Below, piece after piece: positions 41,060 to 48,624 of a stretch of 64,000 bases of DNA. Every line of letters starts with the position of its first letter. Position 1 is the stretch's first letter. The position numbers and the translations under genes are program-made. Under the pieces are notes generated by a model. It was not told the origin of the DNA. It did no database searches and was given only the letters and a program-made list of their open reading frames with translations. Origin of the DNA: Starkeya sp. ORNL1 (GTDB lineage: Bacteria > Pseudomonadota > Alphaproteobacteria > Rhizobiales > Xanthobacteraceae); NCBI RefSeq assembly GCF_012971745.1, contig NZ_CP048834.1:4969001-5033000 (forward strand), read 5' to 3'.

Positions 41060-41133
41060 GCGGCCGCGCAGATCGGGTTGAAGTTCCGGCCGCTGCCTAC
41101 GATCTTCACGGGGATACGAAACGTGAGGGCCGT

Positions 41134-41700
41134 ATGATGGGCCAGTCAGTGCAGCACTATCTCATCTTCGACACCGCGGGCGGCTTCTGCGGCATCGCCT
41201 GGAACGTTCTTGGCATCACCCGCTTCCAGCTGCCGACGCGAAGCGCCGAGGCCACCGAGCGCAACCTGCTGCGCCGGATCCCGGACGCCACGCCCGGCAC
41301 GCCGCCAGAAGAGATCGTCGAGGCCGTCGCCGCGGTGAAGCGCTATTTCGAGGGCGAGGAGATCGACTTCTCCGGCTTCACGCTCGATCTCAGCGACCAG
41401 GACGACTTCTTCAAGCAGATCTACGACGCCGCGCGGCAGGTCAGCTGGGGCCACACCACGACCTACGGGACGCTGGCGAAGCAACTCGGCGCCGGGCCGG
41501 AGGCGGCGCGCGATGTCGGCCAGGCCATGGCGAAGAATCCGGTCGCGCTGCTCATCCCCTGCCACCGGGTGCTGGCGGCGGGCGGCAAGGTCGGCGGCTT
41601 CTCCGCGCCGGGCGGCTCGTCCGCCAAGGTCCGCATGCTGGAACTGGAAGGCGTCAATGTCGCGCCCCCGCCGCCGAAGCAACAGTCGTTCGGGTTCTAG
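41134..41700 (+). CDS. Methylated-DNA-protein cysteine methyltransferase (Ogt/MGMT)
   Basis: A 188-residue O6-alkylguanine repair protein. The active-site motif IPCHRVLAAGGKVGGFSAP is intact, preceded by the helix-turn-helix DNA-binding region TTTYGTLAKQLGAGPEAARD. Two adjacent ATGs (41134 and 41137) are equivalent. It is transcribed alone, 74 bases after the oxidase operon, and its stop faces the flavin monooxygenase stop 4 bases away. Its stop (CTAGAGC) also resembles the end of the interspersed repeat, perhaps by chance. Confidence 0.93.
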   Translation: MMGQSVQHYLIFDTAGGFCGIAWNVLGITRFQLPTRSAEATERNLLRRIPDATPGTPPEEIVEAVAAVKRYFEGEEIDFSGFTLDLSDQDDFFKQIYDAARQVSWGHTTTYGTLAKQLGAGPEAARDVGQAMAKNPVALLIPCHRVLAAGGKVGGFSAPGGSSAKVRMLELEGVNVAPPPPKQQSFGF

Positions 41701-41704
41701 AGCT

Positions 41705-43078
41705 TCAGCGCGCCCCATGGCGATGAACCACACCCGGGTGCGGCGGTACGAGCCGCGCGCGGCCGTGGCCGAACAGTTTTTCGCGCAGCGTGCCGGGCTG
41801 GTAGTCGCTCTTGTAGCGGCCGCGGCGGGTCAGCTCCGGCACCAGCAGGTCGGCGACATCCTCGAAGCTCTCGGGGAGCACGGCGTAGCAGAGATTGAGG
41901 CCGTCGACGCCGGTCTCCTCGACCCAGGCCTCGATGCCATCGGCGACACGCTCCGGCCCGCCGACCAATAGCGGGCCGATGCCGCCAATGCCGACATGCT
42001 CGGCGACCTCGCGCACCGTCCAGATGCGGTCGGGATCGGCGCGGCTCACATTGTCCATGGCGGTGCGGCCGGCCTCGCTCTCGACGTGGCGGATCTGCTG
42101 GTCGAGGTCGTAGGTGGAGAAATCGACTCCGGTCCAGCCGGACATCAGCGCCAGCGCACCCTCATGGCTGACATGGCGGCGATACTCGGCGTGCTTCGCC
42201 TCGGCTTCAGTGTCGGTGCTGCCCAGGATCACTGTCATCATGCTGAAGATCAGCACATCGCCCGGATCGCGCCCGGCATCACGGATCGACGCGCGCAGCG
42301 CCGCGACACGTGGCGCGATCACCTTGGCCGAGGGCCCGGAGATGAAGACGCATTCGGCATGCTTTCCCGCGAAGGCACGGCCGCGCGGCGAGGTGCCGGC
42401 CTGGTAGAGCACCGGCGTGCGTTGCGGCGAGGGTTCGGCGAGGTGGATGGCGTCGAGCTTGAAATGCGGGCCGTCATGCTTCACCCGCCGCACCTTGGCG
42501 GGATCGGTGAAGATGCCGCGGGCGCGGTCGCGCAGCACCGCGTCATCGTCCCAGCTGCCTTCCCACAGCTTGTAGACCAGCTCCATATAATCGTCGGCTA
42601 CATCGTAGCGGTCGTCATGCGCCGTCTGCCGTTCGCGGCCGGCGGCGCGGGCGGCGCTGTCGAGATAGCCGGTGACGATATTCCAGCCGATGCGCCCATC
42701 GGTGAGATGGTCGAGCGTCGACATGCGCCGGGCGAAGGGGAAGGGCGGCTCGTAGGACAGCGTCGAGGTGACGCCGAAGCCGAGATGCGTCGTTACCGCC
42801 GCCATGGCCGGCACCAGCAGCAGCGGATCGTTTACCGGCACTTGCGTTGCATGGCGCAGCGCGGCGTCGGCGGTGCCGCCATGGACATCATAGACACCGA
42901 GCACATCGGCGAGGAACAGCCCGTCGAAGCGTCCGCGCTCCAGGGTGCGGGCGAGATCGAGCCAGTGGTCGAGCCGATTATAGTTGCTCGATCGGTCGCG
43001 CGGGTGGGTCCACAGCCCGGGCGACATGTGGCCGACGCAGTTCATGGCGAAGGCGTTGAGCCTGATCTCGCGGGCCAT
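41705..43078 (-). CDS. NtaA/SnaA/DszA-type FMN-dependent monooxygenase (LLM class)
   Basis: A 457-residue bacterial-luciferase-like monooxygenase. MAREIRLNAFAMNCVGHMSP, then RFDGLFLADVLGVYDVHGG and LTDGRIGWNIVTGYLDSAAR are NtaA/SnaA/DszA blocks. These enzymes use FMNH2 and O2 to cleave C-S, C-N or similar bonds. It follows metQ by 55 bases in the sulfur operon, so an organosulfur substrate is likely. The ATG at 43078 is used; 43120 would overlap the metQ end region without family match. Confidence 0.9.
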   Translation of the reverse strand: MAREIRLNAFAMNCVGHMSPGLWTHPRDRSSNYNRLDHWLDLARTLERGRFDGLFLADVLGVYDVHGGTADAALRHATQVPVNDPLLLVPAMAAVTTHLGFGVTSTLSYEPPFPFARRMSTLDHLTDGRIGWNIVTGYLDSAARAAGRERQTAHDDRYDVADDYMELVYKLWEGSWDDDAVLRDRARGIFTDPAKVRRVKHDGPHFKLDAIHLAEPSPQRTPVLYQAGTSPRGRAFAGKHAECVFISGPSAKVIAPRVAALRASIRDAGRDPGDVLIFSMMTVILGSTDTEAEAKHAEYRRHVSHEGALALMSGWTGVDFSTYDLDQQIRHVESEAGRTAMDNVSRADPDRIWTVREVAEHVGIGGIGPLLVGGPERVADGIEAWVEETGVDGLNLCYAVLPESFEDVADLLVPELTRRGRYKSDYQPGTLREKLFGHGRARLVPPHPGVVHRHGAR

Positions 43079-43133
43079 CCTGGCGTGCTCCCTCGGGCAT
43101 TGTCGGGCACCGTATCGCACCCGTCGCGCGGCT

Positions 43134-43916
43134 TCACCAGGCCGGCAACACCGAACCCTTGAACTTGTCCAGCACGAACGCCTTCACCTCCGGCGAGTGA
43201 TAGGCCTCGACCAGCGTCTTCACCCACGGCTTGTCCTTGTCGGCGGTGCGCACCACGATCAGATTGACGTAGGGCCCCTTGGCATCCTCCTTGAGGATGG
43301 GATCCCTGGTCGGGTCGAGGCCGGCGGAGACGGCGTAATTGGTGTTGATGCTGGCGGCGTCGACATCCTCCAGCGAGCGCGGCGTCTGCGCGGCGTCGAG
43401 CTCGACGAAGCGGAGCTTCTTCGGGTTGTCGACGATGTCGACGACCGTCGGCTTGAAGCCGGTGCCCTCGCGCAGCTTGATGACGCCGCGATCCTGCAGC
43501 AGCAGGAGCGCGCGCCCGCCATTGGTCGGGTCGTTCTGGATGGCGATGGTGGCGCGGTCGGGGATTTCCGCCCAGCTCTTCCACTTCTTCGAATAGACGC
43601 CGAGCGGGAAGTTCACGGTGGGCGCCGCGCTTTCGATCCTGTAGCCGCGATCGGCCTTCTGGTTGTCGAGATAAGGCTGGTTCTGGAACGAGTTGGCCTC
43701 GATCTCGCCGGCGTCGAGCGCCTGGTTCGGCACCACATAGTCGGAGAACTCGATGATCCTGATCTCCAGCCCCTTGGCGGCGGCGATCGGCTTCACCGCT
43801 TCCAGTATCTGGGCATGCGGGCCGGGAGTGACGCCGATCCGCACGACCTCCGCGGCCGGCGCCGGGGAGGCGGCCGCGAGCAGGCCCGCCAGCAGGAGGA
43901 GACCTTGGAGCTTCAT
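43134..43916 (-). CDS. metQ: MetQ/NlpA family substrate-binding protein, operon copy
   Basis: A 260-residue periplasmic binding protein. The signal peptide (MKLQGLLLLAGLLAAASPAP) lacks a lipobox Cys, so it is predicted soluble, unlike MetQ of enterobacteria. The MetQ core is plain: VRIGVTPGPHAQILEAVKPI, EFSDYVVPNQALDAGEIEAN and FQNQPYL. The ligand could be methionine or a related organosulfur compound. A stem-loop lies between it and metI (43980-44002). Confidence 0.9.
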   Translation of the reverse strand: MKLQGLLLLAGLLAAASPAPAAEVVRIGVTPGPHAQILEAVKPIAAAKGLEIRIIEFSDYVVPNQALDAGEIEANSFQNQPYLDNQKADRGYRIESAAPTVNFPLGVYSKKWKSWAEIPDRATIAIQNDPTNGGRALLLLQDRGVIKLREGTGFKPTVVDIVDNPKKLRFVELDAAQTPRSLEDVDAASINTNYAVSAGLDPTRDPILKEDAKGPYVNLIVVRTADKDKPWVKTLVEAYHSPEVKAFVLDKFKGSVLPAW

Positions 43917-43979
43917 GGGACCCGTGTCCTTGGAACCTGACTCGTGAGTTGCGAATGCACGTCGTGGCGGCGGGCTTCT

Positions 43980-44002
43980 CCCTCTCCCCGATGGGGAGAG
44001 GG
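43980..44002. repeat. Stem-loop between metI and metQ
   Basis: CCCTCTCCCC and GGGGAGAGGG form a perfect 10-base stem with a GAT loop. No T-run follows on the minus strand, so this is not a normal terminator; it may tune expression of metQ or protect the mRNA. Confidence 0.7.
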
Positions 44003-44028
44003 AAAATGTCGATCAGCTTCGGCCGATA

Positions 44029-44694
44029 TCAGTTGCGGCGCAGCCGCCGGTTCACCCGCCGCGCCAGCGTCTCGCCGAAGCTCTGCACCGCCTGCACCAG
44101 CACGATCAGCACGACGACGACGATCAGCATCACTTCCGGCATGAAGCGCTGATAGCCGTAGCGGATGCCGAGATCGCCGAGCCCGCCGCCGCCGACCGCG
44201 CCGACCATGGCGGAGTTGGACAACAGGCTGACAATGGCCAGCGTGATGCCCAGCACCAGCCCCGGCAGCGCTTCGGGAATCAGCACCTTGCGCACGATCT
44301 GCAGTGGCGTCGCGCCCATCGCCAGCGACGCCTCGACCAGGCCGTGGTCGACCTCGCGGACCGCGGCCTCGACGATGCGGGCGATGAAGGGCGTCGCGGC
44401 GAGGGTGAGTGGCACGATGGCGGCGGTGGTACCAATCGAGGTGCCGGCGATCAGCCGGGTGAAGGGGATGATGGCGACGACGAGAATGATGAAGGGCGTC
44501 GAGCGCGTCGCATTGACGATGACGCCGAGCGCCTTGTTGAGCGCGACGGCCTCGAACAATTCGCCCTTGCCGCTGGTGGCGAGGAAGATGCCGAGCGGCA
44601 GGCCCAGCACCGTGCCGAGCAGCGCGGCGATGCCGACCATATAGAGCGTCTCGAGGGTGGAATCGACGATGAGACCGATGAGCTCAGGCGACAT
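44029..44694 (-). CDS. metI: Methionine ABC transporter permease MetI
   Basis: A 221-residue permease with five predicted helices. The EAA loop is EVDHGLVEASLAMGATPLQI, and NATRSTPFIILVVAIIPFTR is a conserved MetI block. Its start lies 11 bases inside the metN end. It forms the MetNI membrane channel. Confidence 0.92.
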   Translation of the reverse strand: MSPELIGLIVDSTLETLYMVGIAALLGTVLGLPLGIFLATSGKGELFEAVALNKALGVIVNATRSTPFIILVVAIIPFTRLIAGTSIGTTAAIVPLTLAATPFIARIVEAAVREVDHGLVEASLAMGATPLQIVRKVLIPEALPGLVLGITLAIVSLLSNSAMVGAVGGGGLGDLGIRYGYQRFMPEVMLIVVVVLIVLVQAVQSFGETLARRVNRRLRRN

Positions 44695-45838
44695 GGCCGA
44701 TCACCTCCAGCACGATGTCGGGCGAGGCGAGGGCGGAGGCGACCGCGCCGCTCGACCAGTTCATAGTCGGTACGCCGACGAACAGCAGGGCGAAGGGCTC
44801 GCCCCCGATGCTGTCGATCTGCCCGCCGAGCAGCGTCACATCGATGCCGAGCCCGCGGCCGAGCTGCGTGACCACCGGACGCGTCGCCGCCTCGCCGGTC
44901 AGGGTCAGGCGCAGCACGGTCTGCGAGGCGCCTGCCTCCGGCGCACCGAGGCGCGCGGCGATGGCCGGCGGCAATTCGCGGCCGGGCAGGCTGCCGACAA
45001 AGGAGCGGGCGGTCGCGGTGCGCGGATGGGCGAACACCTCGTGCACCGGCCCTTCCTCGATGATGGCACCAGCATCGATCACCCCGACGCGGTGGCAGAT
45101 CTCCTTGATCACCGTCATCTCGTGGGTGATGAGCACGATGGTGACGCCCAACTCGGCATTCACGCGGGCGAGCAGAGCGAGGATGGAGCGCGTCGTCTCC
45201 GGATCGAGCGCCGAGGTCGCCTCGTCGGACAGCAGCACGTTGGGTTCGGTCGCCAGCGCGCGGGCAATGCCGACGCGCTGCTTCTGGCCGCCGGAGAGCT
45301 CGACCGGGTAGCGGTCGCGCTTGTCGGTGAGGCCGACGAGTTCCAGCAGCGGCGTCACCCGCCGGTCGATCTCACGGCGGGACAGGCCAAGGAGCTCGAG
45401 CGGCAGCGCGACATTGGCAAAGGCGGTGCGCGAGGAGAGCAGGTTGAAGTGCTGGAAGATCATGCCGATCTTTCGCCGCTCGGCACGCAGCGCGCTATCA
45501 TCGAGGCGGTTGACGGCGATGCCGTCGACCAGCACATCGCCCCGGCTCGGCTGTTCCAGCCCATTGATGGTGCGGATCAGCGTCGACTTGCCGGCGCCGG
45601 AGCGGCCGATCACGCCATAGATCTCGCCGCGGGGGATCGCCAGCGACACGCCCTTCAACGCGTCCACCGCCGGATCATCGCCGCGCGCCGGGAAGGTCTT
45701 CCAGACATCGTCGAGCACGATCATCGCGCGGTCGCCATTGGTGGCGCGGCGTGCGGCCGTTGTCGACGGCACCGCGGCGAATGGCGGGAGCAGCGTTGCC
45801 GGCGGGGCGGCGACGAAGGTGGCGGTGTGCTGGGACAT
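44684..45838 (-). CDS. metN: Methionine ABC transporter ATPase MetN
   Basis: A 384-residue ATPase from the longest start; a start at 45724 would give the usual N-terminus MIVLDDVWKTFPARGDDPA. Walker A is GRSGAGKST, signature LSGGQKQRVGIARAL, Walker B VLLSDEATSALD. The C-terminal regulatory NIL domain is present (VLRLTLTGEAATRPVVTQLG), which in MetN binds methionine and stops transport. The extra N-terminal 38 residues are Ala/Pro-rich and may be spurious. A LLSDEATSALD Walker B with Ser before Asp is normal for MetN. Confidence 0.92.
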   Translation of the reverse strand: MSQHTATFVAAPPATLLPPFAAVPSTTAARRATNGDRAMIVLDDVWKTFPARGDDPAVDALKGVSLAIPRGEIYGVIGRSGAGKSTLIRTINGLEQPSRGDVLVDGIAVNRLDDSALRAERRKIGMIFQHFNLLSSRTAFANVALPLELLGLSRREIDRRVTPLLELVGLTDKRDRYPVELSGGQKQRVGIARALATEPNVLLSDEATSALDPETTRSILALLARVNAELGVTIVLITHEMTVIKEICHRVGVIDAGAIIEEGPVHEVFAHPRTATARSFVGSLPGRELPPAIAARLGAPEAGASQTVLRLTLTGEAATRPVVTQLGRGLGIDVTLLGGQIDSIGGEPFALLFVGVPTMNWSSGAVASALASPDIVLEVIGHVA

Positions 45839-45873
45839 GGCATCAGCGACGAAGTCCGTTGCCGATCGTCATG

Positions 45874-46074
45874 TCAAGCCGCACGGCCGAGCTCCTGCGG
45901 CAGGAAACCGAGGCGCCGGCGTTCCTGGTCGAGGCGCGCCTTGACGGCGCCCGGCGTCAGGCCGTCGCGGCGCAGCACCAGATGGATGATGGGATCGGCC
46001 AGGATATCGTCGATCGAAGGCTCGACATGCGCGTCGGCCCACGCATGGCGCGCGTCAATGGAGAAAGAGGTCAT
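45874..46074 (-). CDS. Small conserved-looking protein ahead of metN
   Basis: A 66-residue protein between the leader region and metN: FSIDARHAWADAHVEPSIDD, then ILADPIIHLVLRRDGLTPGA and a charged tail. It has no signal or membrane helix. GGGA lies 8 bases before the ATG, and it ends 35 bases before metN, so it is probably translated as the first full gene of this operon. I do not recognise the family; the sequence is protein-like, with PSIDDILADPIIHLVLRRDG looking like a short helical motif. Confidence 0.7.
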   Translation of the reverse strand: MTSFSIDARHAWADAHVEPSIDDILADPIIHLVLRRDGLTPGAVKARLDQERRRLGFLPQELGRAA

Positions 46075-46090
46075 TGCATTCGTCCCGAAG

Positions 46091-46109
46091 GCCGGATGTG
46101 CGATCCGGC
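46091..46109 (-). promoter_or_regulatory. Stem-loop after the leader peptide
   Basis: GCCGGAT and ATCCGGC form a perfect 7-base stem with loop GTGCG. It lies 30 bases after the leader stop and 17 bases before the 66-residue gene. No T-run follows, so it would act by access to the ribosome site or as an anti-structure and not as an intrinsic terminator. Confidence 0.5.
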
Positions 46110-46138
46110 ACGGCTCTACATGGAAAGCGAGAGGCGGC

Positions 46139-46177
46139 TCAAGGCCGGCGGGGACGGGTACAACACGATTGAGTCAT
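46139..46177 (-). CDS. Candidate 12-residue Cys-Cys leader peptide
   Basis: MTQSCCTRPRRP and stop. An exact AGGAG ribosome site lies 7 bases before the ATG, one of the best in the window. The two adjacent Cys codons in a leader before sulfur transport genes fit attenuation by charged cysteinyl-tRNA: when Cys is short the ribosome would pause at Cys-Cys and change downstream folding. The hairpin at 46091-46109 lies just downstream. Confidence 0.6.
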   Translation of the reverse strand: MTQSCCTRPRRP

Positions 46178-46216
46178 GGTTCAGCTCCTGATTAGCCCGA
46201 CCACGACATCGCTCGT

Positions 46217-46271
46217 GGCGCTTTAGCAAGGGTGACGCGGTGCAAGCTGCCGGGTTTCAAATCCCGCGGTC
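46217..46271 (-). ncRNA. SAM-II-like riboswitch candidate
   Basis: On the minus strand the element reads, in pieces: CGCGG, then GATTTGAAACCCGG, CAGCTTGCA, then CCGCG, TCACCCTT and GCTAAAGC. CGCGG pairs perfectly with CCGCG (P1), and the loop holds the GATTTG and GCTTGCA blocks that characterise SAM-II, with GCTAAA in the tail. The A-rich stretch normally found after P1 is changed here, so a variant or related class is possible. The position, upstream of metN, I and Q, fits. Confidence 0.55.
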
Positions 46272-46346
46272 ATGGCGGCACCTACCGGCGCCACCATCGA
46301 CAGAACGAGCACTACAGGCGCTCTGGCGAAATGTCAACTGAATTAG

Positions 46347-46439
46347 TAGACTATTGGAATCGCACCAATCTGCCCATTGCCTGAGCGTGGCGCCCAACAA
46401 ATATGCATAGGTAGTATTCCATAAATTCAATAGACTATT
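46347..46439 (+). promoter_or_regulatory. Two TAGACTATT direct repeats before the second metQ
   Basis: TAGACTATT occurs at 46347-46355 and 46431-46439. The second copy is part of AATAGACTATT, palindromic around its centre. Both lie in an A/T-rich section upstream of the second metQ, spaced 84 bases (close to 8 helical turns), so they may be paired sites for a regulator such as a CysB-like protein. Identity of the regulator is a guess. Confidence 0.45.
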
Positions 46440-46502
46440 CTTCGTTCGCCGGTTGTGCTGGGTCGACGCAGCGCGATGCGCCGCACAATCGGGAGAGAAC
46501 AC

Positions 46503-47309
46503 ATGTCTGACATATCCCGGCGCTGGCTCGGCCTCGCCGCCGCCACCGCCTTTGCCACGCTTGCGGTCGCGCTGCCCGCGGCGGCCGCCGAAAAGGTCAA
46601 GCTCGGCGTCATCGGCGGCGAGGAGGAGGAGATCGCCGAGGTGGCGAAGAAGGTCGCGGCCAAGGACGGGCTCGAGATCCAGATCGTCACCTTCTCCGAC
46701 TACACGCTGCCCAATGAGGCACTGTCGCGCGGCGATCTCGACGCCAATGCCTTCCAGCACCAGCCCTATCTGAATGCGCAGATCGCGGCGCGGGGCTACA
46801 AGATCGTGCCTGCGGGCTTCACCATCGTCGAGCCGATCGGCTTCTATTCGCTGAAGCACAAGAGCTTCAAGGATCTGCCTGAAGGCGCGCAGATCGGCAT
46901 CCCGAACGATCCCTCGAATGGCGGGCGGGCGCTCAACCTCCTCGCCGCCAACGGCCTGATCAAGCTCGCTTCGGGCAAGGGCCTGCAGCCGACCGTGCTC
47001 GACGTCACCGACAATCCGAAGAAGGTGAAGTTCCGCGAACTCGACGCCGCGCTGCTGCCGAAACAGCTTCCCGATCTCGACGGCGCCGTGGTCAACACCA
47101 ATTACGCGCTCGGTGCCAAGCTCGATCCGCGCAAGGACGCGCTGGTGCAGGAGAGCCGCACCGAGAACCCGTACGGCAATTTCGTCGCGGTCCGCGCCGG
47201 TGACGAGAGCAAGCCCGCCATCCGCAAGCTGGTCGACGCCTATCAGTCGCCGGAGGTGAAGGCGTTCCTCGAGACCCGCTTCAAGGGCGCCATCCTGCCG
47301 GCCTGGTGA
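46503..47309 (+). CDS. MetQ/NlpA family substrate-binding protein, divergent copy
   Basis: A 268-residue binding protein with a Sec signal (cleaved after AAAA before EKVKLG). KLGVIGGEEEEIAEVAKKVA, FSDYTLPNEALSRGDLDANA and FQHQPYL are MetQ blocks. It is clearly different from the operon copy (43134-43916), so the two may widen ligand range with one MetNI channel. GGGAGAG lies 6 bases before the ATG at 46503; an upstream frame (46455) has no site. No permease or ATPase follows it. Confidence 0.9.
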   Translation: MSDISRRWLGLAAATAFATLAVALPAAAAEKVKLGVIGGEEEEIAEVAKKVAAKDGLEIQIVTFSDYTLPNEALSRGDLDANAFQHQPYLNAQIAARGYKIVPAGFTIVEPIGFYSLKHKSFKDLPEGAQIGIPNDPSNGGRALNLLAANGLIKLASGKGLQPTVLDVTDNPKKVKFRELDAALLPKQLPDLDGAVVNTNYALGAKLDPRKDALVQESRTENPYGNFVAVRAGDESKPAIRKLVDAYQSPEVKAFLETRFKGAILPAW

Positions 47310-47330
47310 GCCGCGGACTTCTTCATGAGA

Positions 47331-47363
47331 ATCTCATGGCCGGGACGAGCCCGGTCATGAGAT
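47331..47363. repeat. Hairpin between convergent metQ2 and ZIP genes
   Basis: ATCTCATG and CATGAGAT flank an inner CCGGG/CCCGG pair. The core resembles the CGTCATGGCCGGG repeat at 13837-13921, in a short form. It may be a bidirectional terminator, but no T-run is visible. Confidence 0.6.
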
Positions 47364-47412
47364 TATGACGTCACAGGTTCAAATCGCGGCCGCGCAACCA
47401 TTCCAACTGCGC

Positions 47413-48624
47413 TCAGATCTTGACGAGCATCGCCGTCACGTACATCAGCCCGACGCCTGCTGCGAGCCCGGTCATGGTGGCCGGCGTGAGGATGGAACCC
47501 GGCTTCTCGCCGCTGCCGCGCATGAGCAGCGATCCGACTTCGACGATCACCTGCAGGATGGCGCCGGCACCGATCGCCAGCGCAAGCGCCGACCATTGCG
47601 GCGCATAGGCGAGGCTGCCGACCCACAGGCCGGCGACCGCCGGCCCGCCTGCGAGCAGCGTGAGGCCCACGAAGGCCCAAAGCGGCGGGCGCACCTTCAG
47701 GATCGGAGCGGCAATGCCGATGCCTTCCGTGATGTTGTGCAGCGTGAAGCCGAGCACCAGGAAGATGCCGAGATCCGCTGCTCCCGAAGCAAAAGCCGCG
47801 CCGATCGCTAGCCCCTCGCCGAGATTGTGCAAGCCGATGCCGAGCGCGATGAAGGTCGAGAGCGCCAGCCCGGTCGGTGTGCCATGGCGACGGCCGACCG
47901 CCATCAGCAGGAGGAAACTGGCGGTCGCGGCGAGGACGACCATCACCGGCCCCTGGAACAGGGCCGCTGCCTCGCCGGCGAGTTCGAGAGCGTCCTCCAC
48001 GGCATCGACCAGCAGGAAGGCGAGAAGCCCCATCGTCAAAGCGAGCAGGAAGGCCATGCCATTCCGGCCGATGCCCCGGAGCGCGGGATAGAACATGAGG
48101 CCGATGGCGACGGGAAGGATGCCGACGAAGATACCAAGGGCAACCTGGGACAAGAGGCTCATCGAATCGGCGGTTGGCGTCGGGACGGCGACGGCAATCT
48201 CATGCTCGAACGTGGTGCCGGTGTTGGTGACGATCTTGACGGCATGCGCCTCGCCGACCACCCAGGGGAAGGGCAGCTGAATCCAGGCGGTGGCGCCACG
48301 GGCGATCGGCCCCGACGGGGCCTGTGTGAACTGCCAATAGGCATCGTCCACCTGGACCTGCGCGATCGTCATGGGTTGCGAGCCGCCGGCGCGGACCAGG
48401 AGGCGGATCCCATCCGCGCCCAGGATCGTGCGTTCGAAGGTCAGCTTCTCGACCGGCGGTGCGCCATTGCGGAAGCCCGACAACGGGTCGGCGGCGATCA
48501 GCCAGGCGACCGCCAGACTGAGCACAGCGAGCGGGACAATGATCCAGAACAACGCGGCTCGGCCGGAGCGGCCGATCGGAACCGTCGTCGTGGCGGCGGA
48601 GCCCGGCCGGACAGCTTCGTTCAC
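47413..48624 (-). CDS. ZIP-family metal transporter with N-terminal periplasmic domain
   Basis: A 403-residue protein. One N-terminal membrane helix (LFWIIVPLAVLSLAVAWLIA) and a beta-rich domain of about 100 residues precede eight ZIP helices. The metal motifs are HNLGEGLAIG (266-275) and HNITEGIGIA (296-305), as in ZIP zinc or iron importers. The periplasmic domain (EKLTFERTILGADGIRLLVR, VQVDDAYWQFTQAPS) is unusual for ZIP proteins. Its start overlaps the multicopper oxidase stop as ATGA, so the two are coupled. It may take up metal after oxidation or release by the oxidase. Confidence 0.88.
   Translation of the reverse strand: MNEAVRPGSAATTTVPIGRSGRAALFWIIVPLAVLSLAVAWLIAADPLSGFRNGAPPVEKLTFERTILGADGIRLLVRAGGSQPMTIAQVQVDDAYWQFTQAPSGPIARGATAWIQLPFPWVVGEAHAVKIVTNTGTTFEHEIAVAVPTPTADSMSLLSQVALGIFVGILPVAIGLMFYPALRGIGRNGMAFLLALTMGLLAFLLVDAVEDALELAGEAAALFQGPVMVVLAATASFLLLMAVGRRHGTPTGLALSTFIALGIGLHNLGEGLAIGAAFASGAADLGIFLVLGFTLHNITEGIGIAAPILKVRPPLWAFVGLTLLAGGPAVAGLWVGSLAYAPQWSALALAIGAGAILQVIVEVGSLLMRGSGEKPGSILTPATMTGLAAGVGLMYVTAMLVKI

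Noticed and set aside
43980-44002. Stem-loop between metI and metQ as a terminator
   Set aside because: No T-run follows on the minus strand, and metQ belongs to the same transporter.
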